From the NCBI GenBank assembly GCA_016858145.1, contig JAEHOE010000019.1, forward strand, positions 806,001 through 870,000: a stretch of 64,000 nucleotides of DNA, written 5' to 3'. Positions 23,622 to 34,613 of the stretch are shown piece by piece. A program made the translations under genes and the position numbers. The DNA is from Edaphochlamys debaryana (Eukaryota; Chlorophyta; Chlorophyceae; Chlamydomonadales). Position 1 is the first letter of the stretch. Each line of letters starts with the position of its first letter. Below the pieces are notes generated by a model. It was not told where the DNA came from and made no database searches. It saw only the letters and a list, made by a program, of their open reading frames with translations.

Positions 23622-26600
23622 TCAGGGGTCCTTAAGGTAGGCCTTGGGCGCAAAGTGCTTCTTGAGCAGGCGTCGCGAGGTGGCCTGCGCGATGGGCCCT
23701 ATGCCGCGTGTGTACATGGACAGGGGGTGGCCCACGGCGCCCAGGTGCTCCTTGACGAACCTGGGGGGGAGCGGGGGGAGGGAAGAGGGGCATGGGGAGG
23801 TAAGACCGACAGACAAGAGAGCTGCAATTAGGACTCGGCAGGAGCCTGTCGCCAACTGCATACTTTCGTGGGTCGGGCCCCCCTCCAAAGCTCCCACCCC
23901 CTCTTCACCTGTGCCCCGGGCCCAGGTCCACGAACTCCAGCAGCTGCCCGGGGGCACCCAGCGGCCACTCGCCGCCCGCGACCATGTCCGGGGCCGCCCC
24001 CGCAGTCGGCGACGCCGCTGCGTCCAGCAGGTGCGGCGACGGCGGCGAGCGGGGCCGCTGGGTGGCGTCGCCGTCGGCGGAGCCAGCGGGCGCCAGGTCC
24101 GAGGGCGCGCCGCCGCTGCTGCCGCGCAGGCTGCCGCTGGCCGCCGCGGCGGCGGCCATGTGTGCGCGTACGGCAGTGTTGTGTACGATGGCGAGCAGTA
24201 CGCCCACCAGCAGGATCTGGGGATCGTGACGGGGTTGAGGGGAGGGCGGAAGGAACAGGCTGATTCGATGGCCCCACAGCCAGCGGGGGTTTGGCGGGTG
24301 CAACCGCCAGTGGCTCGCCTCACCGCGATACTCATGCCACCCATGCGAGAGAGCAAGCAAAGAGGGCCCACACAACGCCCCCACCTGGAAGTACGCGTTG
24401 GACTGCCGTACAAGGGGGCTGTCGTACTGCATGCCCACGTACAGGACCTGGGGGTTTGGGAGGTGGCTTGCGAAAGGCACGTGAGCCAACCACCCGCCAG
24501 CGGCCGCTGCAGCCGGTGCTTAAGGGCGGCCCAGGGGCTGGGATATATGGGGATCTAGCCATCTAGGCCACTGTCTAGCATACCCCAATGACGCTCACAG
24601 CCCCGGCATTCAGATCACGGCTGCTGCGTTGGCAACAGCCCTTGAGTTCCTTTAGGTATGGTCGCCTCCTGCGCACCTGGAGGCTCTCCCGCTGCGGCAG
24701 CAGCAGGCCGAAGGCCAGCAGCCGGCCCGCCTCGCCGCCCTCGCGGACCACCACCGCCTGGGCAGAGAGAGCAGCAGGGCCGTCGTATGCTCAAGAGACC
24801 CTGCCACAGACCCCAAGGCTCCGCTACACACTGCCCTCAAGGCACGCTAGCCGCCAACGAGCCCCTGCCCTGACACCCGACGGGGGCCCTCCCTCCCCCC
24901 GCCCTCCCCCTCCCCTCCAAACCCCTCCTCACCCCGCCAATACCCCTCACCACCCTCCACACACCCCTCCACAACCCCCCCACACAAGTCTCCCGACCCC
25001 ACCCCACGTCCCCACCTGGATGCCCGGCGCCCTCCGCACCAGCAGCTCGAACTGCGCCCGGTCCACCTCTACGAAGCCGTTGCGGCGGCCGGTCTGCTCG
25101 TACAGGGCCCACATGGACGCGAGCAGGGCCTCGGCCCGCATGGGTGTGGGCGGGGCCACAGCGGGCGGCAGTGGGAAGGGTGGGTCGCCGGAGCCCTCGG
25201 CGCCGGTGCTGTGGAGCTCGGGATGTGGTGTGGGGAGGTTGGGGGAGGCGGAGGAGGAGGCGGAGGAGGCGGAGGAGGGCGGGTTTTTGCCGGGCCGTGC
25301 GAAGGCGGCGGGGCCCAGCAGCACGCGGCGGCAGGTGAGCTGGCCAGAGGCCTCGAACGAGGCAAAGGACTGCGGAGGCAGGAAAGGGGAGGCAGGCGAG
25401 AGGAGGCGTGGAAGAGTTTCTCGGCGGGCCAGGTCACGCCAGGACCGGGCGTGGGGAGATGGGTAACGTGCGTGGTCGGTGTGGACCTCACCCTACTGCA
25501 TGGGACCATGCGTGACACACCTTGACCCGCTGCTGCACGTTCCAGCGGTCCTTGCGCCTCAGGGTGGCCAGGTAGTCGACCCAGCCGCCCATGCCGGCGA
25601 GCGGGATCTGCGAGGGGTGGAGGCAGGGGGCCATTCCCTGAGTTCCAGGAGCACGTCCAAGCAAAGGCAGCCCCACCCCACCGCCACCCCATCCACACTC
25701 CCACTCCCGCTCCAAAAGCGCCCCGTCATAGGCCTCTCCAAAGGCCAAGGCACAGGACCCCAGACCCCCGGCACGCAGCTACCCGACGGCCTTCGCCCAG
25801 CAAGCACCCCTTACCTTGAAGATGTCGAACAGGGGCCACTCGAGGAAGCCCTCGCCCTCCCTTGCGGCTCCCGGGGCGTCGATGACCGTGAGCACCGGGA
25901 ACCGCAGCGCCCAGCGCCGCAGGGCACCGCTGCGCCAGCCCTGCAGAGACAGGAATCGGGGGGATGGCAGGGGAGGACCCGGGGGAGAAGCCGGGGGAGG
26001 GAGGCGATGCGAGGGCGACGGGGCGGGGACAAAAGCTGGATGCTTGCCGAGATGGGACTCCCGGGGTGCCTGCTGCCGGTGCGGCGGTGCACCCTCCCGT
26101 GCCCCCACCTCGAGGCCCAAAGACACGTCGTTGCTGGGCCGCCCCACCAGTTGGTACCTGCGGCAGCGGCAGGGGCGGCCGCCGGTCAGTGATGGGGCCT
26201 CGAGCCGTGCGGCTGAGGGCTTGCGACAGAGAGGGTGCGGGGAGAGGAGGGTGGCGGAGGGGAGGGCCCAGGAGGAAGGGAAGGGGGCGACCCACTTGAA
26301 CAGCGCCACGGAGCGCAGCCGCGGCGGCAGCTCCGTCAGGTGGCTGTGCAGGTTGAAGCGGCGCCACAGGAGCACGCTGGGAAAGCAATGGAAGATAGCG
26401 GTTGGGGGAAGGGGAGCTTGGGGCAGGCCGAAGCCTAGCGGGTGCTGTGCTCCCAAGCGGGTCTGGCGTTGCTTACTCTGGCTCGGGTCGCGTCTGGATG
26501 CCGGCAGCAGGGGACGACCGCGGGAGGGTGCCCTTGAGACCTGGCCGGGGGAAACGTGTGGCAAGAGACGTGAGGGCTGGGCTGGTGGTGCCGGCAGTAG

Positions 26601-26976
26601 CAGCGCGGCGCGAGTCAGGCCTTCCACGCCCCGCCCACGAGGAGCCAACGCCAGAACAAAAGCCAACACATACGCTCCACGTATTGCAGCCCGCGGCCCA
26701 AACGCCGGCGGCGTTTTGAGCGCACCCACCCGAAAGCGCCTCGCAGGTGAGGCCGCCGATGCTGCCAGCACCACCTGCATTGCTGCTGCTGCCCTGGCCG
26801 CTGAGGGCGGAGCCGCTGGCGCTACAGCTGCTGGCGCGAGCGAGCGGCCCCGCGCCGCAGGCGCTGCTGCCGCCAGAGCCCGAGTTCGCCTGACAGTGCG
26901 GCTCCGGCCTGCGGTCCTTGGGCGCGGGCCGCAGGCTGTACAGAAGCCTCGTGAGAAGGCCGCCCTGGGTCCCCAT
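23622..26976 (-). CDS. Putative FemAB/BioF2-like GNAT-fold acyltransferase, paralog B
   Basis: Complete 532-aa model. Exons: 26730-26976, 26477-26540, 26296-26376, 26109-26157, 25815-25940, 25521-25607, 25016-25369, 24677-24757, 24385-24447, 23909-24216, 23622-23760. The core reads RPSNDVSLGLE, RFPVLTVIDAPGAAREGEG, then WVDYLATLRRKDRWNVQQR, ALYEQTGRRNGFVEVDRAQF, VREGGEAGRLLAFGLLLP, YDSPLVRQSNAYF and LGPGHRFVKEHLGAVGHPLS. That order (a WxxYLxxLxxKxRxN block, a substrate-recognition half, then LGPxxxxxKxxLGA) is the pattern of bacterial FemAB/BioF2-type double-GNAT acyltransferases, from memory rather than a search. The N terminus is Ser/Gly-rich and could be a targeting peptide. Ser- and Ala-rich insertions sit in exons 25016-25369 and 23909-24216. 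Substrate unknown. Tandem with damaged paralog A. Confidence 0.6.
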
Positions 26977-28789
26977 GGGACCGCGTGGATGCGGCGGTGA
27001 GGGGGTGAAGAGGTGGTCAACGCCGCAGCGGGCGGTCGGCGGTGCTCGGGAGGCGAAGGGTTTGCGTGGGTCGTGACTGGCGCCTGGTGTTCTTGCGCCT
27101 GGAGCTGGGTGAGGTGGCGAGGCGATTAGCGCTTAGCGTCTGCGGGTGTAGCGGGCGATGAAAGGTCCTGGGAACGTTATCCAGTACCTCTCAGGCAGGC
27201 GGGACCTCTCAAGACGTACTGGGGCATGTCGGGCGTGTCGAAACCCCGCCGGCGCCGGCCCCCGCCCCCCGCCCCCTGCCCCCCACCCACCTTTCCCGTC
27301 CTGCTTGCACGCGGTACTGGCTGCTCACCGCCTCGCAGTGGCCGAGGCCGCCACGGAGCTCCGGCGAGCAACTACAGGGCGCCTCGCAGCTGCCGGTCTT
27401 CACCTCATCCATCATCCAGAACTCCCTGATTGGCCGCCACGCACCGCACGAACGTCGCCCCCGGCGCCGACCCGCAGCATCGCACCCGAAGGCCCCCACC
27501 CACAACTTGGAGCCTTCAACGACCGCCTTGCAGTGCGCAAGGCCGCGCCAACTTTGCCCACTTACCAGTGAGCATCTGCCTGCGCGGAGGCCACGGCCGG
27601 CGCCGACAGCAGCTGGGTCGGCTCGCACCAGGTCACCCGCCTCAAGGTATTAGCATACGAGGCTCTGAGCAACACAGGTTCGGCAACAACTTTGCAGAGA
27701 GGAGACCGGAAGGGGGCGCAGGCACGGCATTGCTGCTCTCATGGGAGCACACGAAGGCTGTGAGGAGGTGGGCAGGGGAGCGAGGCCCTGAAAGGGGCTG
27801 AGCGTGTGGCGAGCTTGGGACCCGGGAAGCGGCAGCAGCGTCACAGCCTTACAAGAGCTTTTGCGCCAGCTTTGCGCCAACGTGCACGTCATGCGATGAT
27901 GATCAAATTTAGAACCATCAAGGGCAGCCGGACAGGGTGCTTTAACCCACCATGCCCAGTCATGAATGGGAGCCCGGAGGCTTCCCCAGTGGCCAGACCT
28001 GGCCTTATGTTGGTTGTTGCCGGCGCCCGAGGGGCAGCCAAGCTTTGCTTATGAGAACGAAGCGACGAGCGAAACTGCAAACGACAACCACGACGAACAG
28101 GTCTTGCCCACCATAGAGCGGACTCTCATCGCAGATCAGTCCCTTCCCGCATCCCCACCCTTCCAGTGCACAGCGTTCTCACGACTCTCCTCCTCACTGT
28201 TTGCAGTCCTCTCCGTCCCTCCGTCCGTTTCCGACGTGAAAGCAGACCGCACGACATCCAACACCACACAGCGGACCGCTCTCGATACGGTATTAGGTCG
28301 CATCGTAGGAACAGTACAACAGAAGTCCGCCCAAGCACATGGCGACAAGCGTAGACGCCGGGTCCCCCAATCGAAGTCGGGGCCCCGACTCGCAGTCAGC
28401 AGCACGGCAATGGTACGCATGCCGATAGCACGGCAACGGCACAGCTCACAAGTAACACGACACGACAACCTTTGACGCACGGACCATCGAACCATTCGCG
28501 TAAGAAACGCTACTAAGGCGCATCGGGTTACTGCTAGCCTCTACTAGCACCGGCCAGGCGTTGGCCTAGAGGTGTCAGCGGAATTCCCCCATCCCAGACC
28601 CCCAACAACGAGCCCCTTCCTCACTCGCCGCTCAGCACCCTCTCACACTTAGTAGCCTTTCCTCCGCACACCATCAGTTCCTGCAGTGCTTTAGCTTAGC
28701 GTAGCTTCACCCACACACGACATTGATGTCGTTCGTCCAAGTGTCAGTTTTCCCACGTGGCCCGCATAGTAACGCAGCAAGGCCGCGCC
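26977..28789. other. Gene-poor region between paralog B and the DUF506 gene
   Basis: Must hold the promoter of paralog B (start 26976) and the 3' UTR of the DUF506 gene (stop 28790). Both strands carry ORFs of about 140 codons near 27158-27628, without start context, splice support or family resemblance. A minus-strand TGTAA (TTACA at 27849-27853) is a possible but distant poly(A) signal for DUF506. From 28000 to 28560 GC falls and stops are frequent; I see nothing there. Confidence 0.3.
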
Positions 28790-30290
28790 TCAGCAAGCCG
28801 CCACCGAAGGCGCGAGCTTAACAGTGTATATCCTCGGCATCGTCTTGAGCGTCGCAGGTGAGACGCGAAGGCCGCCGCCGCGCTTGAGGCTGGTGCCGAA
28901 GCGCTTGACAGGCGATACCACCAGGGCCTGCAACATGGAAGGCGGCGAGGCATCCTGGGCGGCCCTGCAGGGTGCCACCGGGCGCTCGCACCGCGGCTGG
29001 CAGGCCACAGGCTGAGGCTGCGGGGCCGCGGGGGCCGCCGCCGCCTGCCGCCGGCTCTGGAAGCACTGGTCCCACAAGCTGCTGGCGCTCTGCTGCACTG
29101 CCCGCGCCGCCTCCGAGGCCGCTGCCAGCTCTATCGTCAGGGCCGAGCGGGGGGTCGAGGGGGTGGGCGAGGCTGGCCGCTGGACCGCTGCCTTCGGGGC
29201 GCAGGGCTTGGTCCCCGCCGCCGCCGAGGCCGCCTTGCAGCACGGCGAGGGTTCCGCGAAGCCGCGCACGACGGTGCGGGGATGCGAGAAGGAGCTGCCC
29301 GAGAAGGTCGAGGTGCAGGTGGTGGAGGAGCTGCCGGTCGAGGCGGGCGACGAGCATGAGGTTGAGAGCGTTTGACTCGCAAGCGAGTCGCAAGAGGAGG
29401 TGGACCAGAGCCCGAGCGGCGTATTGGGCGAGTCCGAGAGCGGCCCCGTGCTGTGCACGCTGCAGCGCAGCGCGGGGTGCAGCGTGCTTAGCCCGGGCGG
29501 CGTGAAGACGCTGTCGGCGAAGCGGCGGGGCAGCCACTTGCTGAGCAGCGCCGCTTGGGAGCGCCAAGGGGGCAGCTCGAGGCCGCGTGCCGTGGCGTCC
29601 TGGATGAGCGTCTGGGTGAGCAGGCACACGAGCGCGTTCAGCGTCCCGATGGTGCCCGCAAACACGAGCGGAAGGCTCGCGCATGCCGCCGCGTAGGCGC
29701 TGTCGGCCGGCATGCCCGCGACCAGAAACTGCTCGCGGAAGGCCGGGTCAACCACGACGCACACATCTGCAGGGGGCGAAGGGGGTAGGGCAGCGTGTGG
29801 GGGTCAGGAAGGAGCGCGCAAGAGGCGGCGTGCGAGGGACATGGGAACGCGCGCGTTAGGTAGCCGGTGCGTCAGCCGCTTGCAGGGATGGGACGACCCC
29901 AGCGCAACGAATGCCCAACGTTGCTGTCTAAGCGATAGCGCGAGGCAGGGTCGGCGCCTTGCGGTCGGCGCACGAAGGCCCCTCAGAAGAAACGGATGTT
30001 CACGTGGACCGGAGAAAGGACGCACCCGAGAACCCCAGACCCCACGAGAAGACGCCCCCTATGCCTGGCCTCACGCCCCGGTCTCGAGCCCCACCTGCCG
30101 AGTCCGCCTGGCAGATGAGGAACTGATGGCGCAGAGTTGCCAAGTAATCGGGGGACTCAATCCCCACGCCCAGGCCGGTACGCAGCGTTACGAGCAGGTT
30201 GCCGCGCTCAGCGAGGGCTTGCGCGATGCGTTGAAGGGACGATGGCGAGCCCTGGTGCGGTCCGGCTGCTAGTACTCTGTGCAGCGCCAT
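28790..30290 (-). CDS. DUF506 (PDDEXK-like) family protein
   Basis: DUF506 proteins are plant and algal proteins of unknown activity predicted to have a PD-(D/E)XK nuclease-like fold. Exons: 30095-30290 and 28790-29766, joined in phase 1 (390 aa). The signature order is intact: CVVVDPAFREQFLVAGMP, YAAACASLPLVFAGTIGTLN, then LELPPWRSQAALLSKWLP, matching the family pattern (DxxFRxxFxxARP, LPxVFVG, LPPWRxxxYxxxKW). After about residue 175 the chain is Ser/Pro/Ala-rich and poorly conserved. The ATG at 30290 gives MALHRVLAAG, but the upstream reading frame is open and the rearranged copy has an ATG nine codons earlier (MLAAINRVQ), so the true start may be upstream. The 5' two thirds lie in a duplicated segment. 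Confidence 0.72.
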
Positions 30291-31263
30291 CTGGACACGG
30301 TTGATGGCAGCCAGCGTCCTTGGGCATAGGCCGACATGCGGAGCGACAGGCTGCGCGAGTGAGCAGGACCGGGGGCCATGCGGAGTCAACGTCACGCCTC
30401 GGCTCGGCTCGCACGCGAATCGCACCCTTGCTGGGGCACAAGGCAGCAGAAACGGACACGCACCTGCTGTGGGCAGCACGTCGGAGCCATGCTGGCGTGC
30501 CCAGCGGAGTGCATCGGGGCGAGCGCAAGCCGAAACGTGCAGGGTTCGGGCGACGCCGAGCTAGGGGGCGACGCAGGATCGAGGTTGAGGTAGGGCGGCT
30601 GGAGTCATTGGGAATGGGAGGCTCAGCGCGTGCACTCTCTCAGTAGGAGCTCGCGTGTTGCAGGTCGCCTCCATGGTCATGTGCGCGCGCTCACGGGACG
30701 ACTCGCCGTACACCTTTCAGTCAGACGGACGCTCCCTGCGCCCTCCGACGCCCCAGCAAGCAATGCAGCAGAGCCTAGACTACGAGTGCACCCAAGCAGC
30801 CAGATAGGCAGGGTCGGGGGTGCGGCTAGGCACGAGCTCGCGCGCGGCACTACGGGACGAGCAGACATCCACGGCATGTGGGGCCCCCGCATCTCCGTCA
30901 TGGAGGCTGAAAAGCCGGATTACGCAGGCCCTGCCGCCGCCCACATGCAGGCTTTGCGAACCTGAGTCTAGGGGCGACGGCGGCGGGCACGCGATTGTCC
31001 GCGGTGCCTGCGACCGGCCTTCACGACCCGCAAATGCGCGTTTTCGGGCGGGCGCGCCCCTCCACCGTTGGGGCCGGTCCTAGCTCAAGTGTTCAACACT
31101 TGTCTACGCCTTTAGACCTACCCTGAGCCTGCAACTCAGGTCGCTTGCCCGCAGACAAGACGTATTCATCACGCGAACAAGTAACGCGGCTGATTCATGG
31201 TACCGAAGTTTGCTGCGTTTGTGTGTAGAGTGTTCAGGCGCTGTTGTCTAGGGTATGTACGCA
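29468..31263. repeat. Parent locus of a split duplication (DUF506 5' part plus upstream flank)
   Basis: 29468-30332 recurs inverted at 40436-41297 and 30511-31263 recurs in direct orientation at 39074-39822, both with only scattered mismatches and small indels. The intervening 30333-30510 is absent from the copies. The second half is apparently non-coding and contains a CAAGTGTT-C-AACACTTG palindrome at 31086-31102. The duplicate halves sit in two separate introns of the gene at 37987-42481. Confidence 0.85.
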
Positions 31264-31604
31264 CTCTGGGAGGCTCTGGGAAAGCGGCAAACCTGCGCAA
31301 CCTGTGCTCCCGTGATAGTGAGGACCACCGCGTTCTTGCTCATTGAGGTTACCAGGCTGCGTGCCTTGAAGTCGCTTGCTCAGCCCACTCTGGCTGAAGG
31401 TCTGGGGCGCAGGAGTTTCGGATGCTCGGGTTTCAACTGCGTGACGACGTTTCGACCTGCGGTTCCTCAGCTGCGCCTTGCTCCTCGTGTTCATGAAATG
31501 CTAGCATCGGAGGTCGCAGCGGTTCACGCGTCGGCGTCCGTCGAGAGTGCGGCGGAGATGCGTGTCACATGTCGGCAGGGCTTACCTTCACGCGTCGGCC
31601 TGAA
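31264..31604. other. Unassigned spacer
   Basis: Between the duplicated segment and the uncertain proline-rich gene. A plus-strand ORF runs through it to 31995, but its later part is only the Gly-rich antisense of the proline-rich reading frame. I see no supportable feature. Confidence 0.3.
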
Positions 31605-32166
31605 CTACGCCCCGCGGCGGCTCTTCAGTCCCCGCCTTGAAGTTTCGTATACCGAGCACGCGCAATGTTGCCATGGCTTGCCAGTTTTGCTGAGCGGCTG
31701 CCACGTGCTGCCGGCCAGGGGCCAAAGCAAAAGTGCAACGGGAGCACGGGTCAGCCGCTGGGGAAGAGGCGCAGGCGGCTTGGGAGGCAGTGGAGAGGGA
31801 GGCTTCGGCGCCGAAGGAGAAGGTGGCTTTGGAGATGTAGGAACCAAGGGCTCAAGGTACGGTGTGGATGGAGGCGGCGGCGAGGCAGGGAAGGCGGGGG
31901 TTGACGCCGGGGGGCTGCCTTGGTCCGCCAGCTGTAGCTGGCCCTTCTGCAAGCCTGGGGGCAAGGGACCCTGGTGGACATGCACAGCGCGTTAGGGGGG
32001 CTGAGTTTGCGGCACACCGTCAACTCGGGTGCAGTCAGGGCCAGGGGTTGGGAGGCGACAGCAAAGGCTGAGCCTGGGGTAAGTACAGGGCCGAGAGCAC
32101 GCAGAGCCATGACACAGGGGTGCGAGCGATAGACGCCAACTCACCCTGGGCCTGCGCTTCGTAGAC
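31605..32166 (-). CDS. Possible proline-rich protein, 3' exons only
   Basis: Tentative. Candidate exons 32145-32166, 32018-32073 and 31605-31946 join in consistent phase, with two introns of 71 bp each. The last exon encodes a run of PPS/PKP repeats (SPPPPSTPYLEPLVP, SPKPPSPSAPKPPSPLPPKP), typical of algal hydroxyproline-rich wall proteins and pherophorin linkers, then a short tail ALLLWPLAGSTW with two cysteines. No defined domain is visible and no start or upstream exon can be assigned between 32170 and 33000. It could equally be an artefact of G-rich minus-strand composition. Confidence 0.3.
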
Positions 32167-34608
32167 CTGGCACGTTTTGGTTAACAAAAGCAGAGTTTGA
32201 GGCTAGCAGCGGAGCAGGTAGAGTGCCTGGTCTAGACTGACTACCGCATCAGCCGGCGCACCATACGCGCCGGGGGCTCAGCCCGGGGGAGGGGAAACGA
32301 GGCAACGCGAAAAACAGGCCAGCAGAGTGCAGACCCAGGTTCCTTTCCGAACAATCGGGCACTGGCCAGGTGCAACCCGCTGTGACACGGTGACCATGCG
32401 ACCAGGGCTTTCGCCAGAGCACTGCAAAGTTATCCGAAGCGGTCCCACACACAAGTTACCTGGAGCATGTTACTTGGGCGTGCAGGTCGCGCGCGCAGCG
32501 TCTCCGGCGGCTCGCGAGAGTCCCAGCCCCGCCCAGCATCACCATGCAGACCTGTACGTGAAGGGAGAAGCGCCGTGGCAGACGCGAAGGAGAAGGAGTC
32601 AGCCATCGAACATGCGCCAAGCCAGGGTGACGGCAGCGGAAGCAACAGCAAGCCCAGGAGCCGCCGGAGACTGCACGGAAGACCCTAAAGAGGGCAGCGA
32701 GTGGGGCGGAAGTCAGCAAAGACCACGCGTTGAGGTCCGTACGGCAGAGACGACCCAGCGCTGCGAGGGTTGGAGAGAGGGGGTGCGGGCAGGGAGGCCC
32801 GGATGGGGTGGCTGGCAAGCAGGGACCCCACCCATCCGGGAGCAGCGCGGAGCCTCCCCATGTGGGTCCCATACGGCGTAACGGTCCCCGCCCGCCCAAC
32901 ACCAGCCGAGGTTTTCGCCGCTGGAGTCCGTCGCGGTACAGGAGGGTCATGGGAGAGCCGAGGTGTCTGCGAGGGCAGCGGGGAGAGGAACAGAACCGAA
33001 CCCGAACCCGAACCCGTGTAGCAAACCTGCGGTCCGCGCGGACGTGTTAGGCGACCGCAAGGTAGAAGAGGCGAGGGAGGTCGGGCGCCACAGGACGCGG
33101 CCAGCCGCTGGCGACCGCTCAATGGAGCTCCGTCAGCCCGGGGGGCTCAGCCCATAAAAACTTCCTTGATCGCCTCCTCCCCCTGTACATTGTACATACG
33201 GCTCCGAATGTATGCATAGGCTGGGGGCTGAACAACCTGGAACAGCCCCTCCTTCCCTTCCTCCTTTCCTTCCCCTTTGGTCGTTTGGTGTGGCCCCACT
33301 GATAGTTGGTGACTCAGCTGCGTGCCTGGACGCCCCCACCCCCATCAGCCGATGTAATATCTCTCTCTCTCTGCCTAAATCCGGCAGACAGGACCCCCAA
33401 CCCCATCGCCGGCTCCTCACCTCATGCTCTTCACCTCCTACTGGGTTGTGGCTCCGCCGCTGCCGGTCTGGGGCCCCACTGCTGAACGGGATAGTTGTTT
33501 GAGGAGCCGTGGGGGTGGGTTGCTGGGATAGAAGACATCAACGTAGCGCGAGGCGCCTTGTTGTGGGCGTAGGGCGTGTGTCGCAAACTACGCAGACCTG
33601 TGGGCACCCTACCTAAACTTCGTCGTCGCCTGTGGAAAGGGGGGGCCGGGGTAAGGAAAAGGACTGTGGGGGGAAGGGGACCACGACATGGCCAGGCGAG
33701 ACCGTTTCAGCCCAAAAATTCTGGCAGATTGTAACATTTCCGCTCCGAATGGCTCAAAAGTTCTGCCCGCCATGGTACATGTTGCCCCCGCAAGGACCCA
33801 ATGTTCTGGCCCAGGGCCCCTGTATTGGCAGTTGGGATGCTATGCGGGGTGTAGGAGGCCAAGCCAGGGCCTGCCAGGGGTGGGCAGCTGAGGTGACGGG
33901 CCGCAGGGAGGGGTGGAGCGGGGCAGGTGTGAGCAGGGCCCCGCCGCCGCCGCATCAAAACTCTCTGGGGGTCCGCAGGACGGTGTTCTGGCCGTAACAT
34001 TTCGACCGCTAGCGGCGCAAAAGTTCTGTCCGCCACGTAAAATTCTTGCCACGGAAGATAGCAACACTGTTTCGGCGACGCGAGTCCGGAGTACTGCTGA
34101 CCAGACGCAGAGTGGAAGGAGTACTAAGGCTATCAGGTCACGTACCAGTACGCAAGCGGGGCGACGCTGGGTCAGCCACCCAGCATGATAGCCGGACAGC
34201 AAGAAACTGCAGGGGCTGGGGCGGGGGACGCGCATACGCAGCGCCGTAAGCCCGGGCTTCACCTCCTCTTGCTTGTTGTTACAGGTTTGTCTGGCCTCAG
34301 GAATTGTCGGCATCATCAAAGTTGTTGTGTGCACCTGCTCTTCTTCGCTTACCACTCTCGCTCAAGTATGAATACACACTCTCAGCCTCGCAATCACTCC
34401 TAACATGTACACACCACGGCCCGGACGTACACCCTAGCATCAGCCGCTCTACATGACGCCATGCCACACGATCCACACAGCGCATGCGTGCATGCGCAAG
34501 AACGGCACCAAGGCTTCACACTCTTGAGTTCCTGCCAGCTCCAGCCCCTAACCTCATCGAGTTCCGCACCCAACACGAACAGCACCGCATGCAGGGCGCC
34601 CAGTGACG
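32167..34608. other. Gene-poor region with a degenerate direct repeat
   Basis: No convincing gene. Several minus-strand ORFs near 32450-33120 have potential splice sites but no recognisable sequence; they may include 5' exons of the proline-rich model. A short (CT)n run lies at 33361-33372. The notable feature is a pair of related segments at 33719-33786 and 33986-34050 (separate entry). Confidence 0.35.
33719..34050 (+). repeat. Pair of degenerate about 65-bp direct repeats
   Basis: 33719-33786 and 33986-34050 share TTCTGGC, GTAACATTTC, CAAAAGTTCTG(C/T)CCGCCA and a closing TTGCC in the same order and similar spacing. Neither codes. They could be the two ends of a small mobile element or a solo tandem duplication. 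Confidence 0.6.
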
Positions 34609-34613
34609 TTACA
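34609..34613 (-). terminator. Candidate TGTAA poly(A) signal of the plastid kinase gene
   Basis: TTACA on the plus strand, about 660 bp after the kinase stop at 35272. Another copy occurs at about 34278. The stretch 34614-35271 is otherwise featureless and is read as 3' UTR. Confidence 0.35.

Noticed and set aside
27158..27628. Opposing ORFs of about 140 codons (both strands)
   Set aside because: No recognisable motif, start context or consistent splice partners; left as unassigned spacer.
31255..31995. Plus-strand ORF ending in Gly-rich sequence
   Set aside because: The Gly-rich part is the complement of a proline-rich minus-strand frame and the rest has no family resemblance. Neither strand is certain; the minus strand has better splice phasing.
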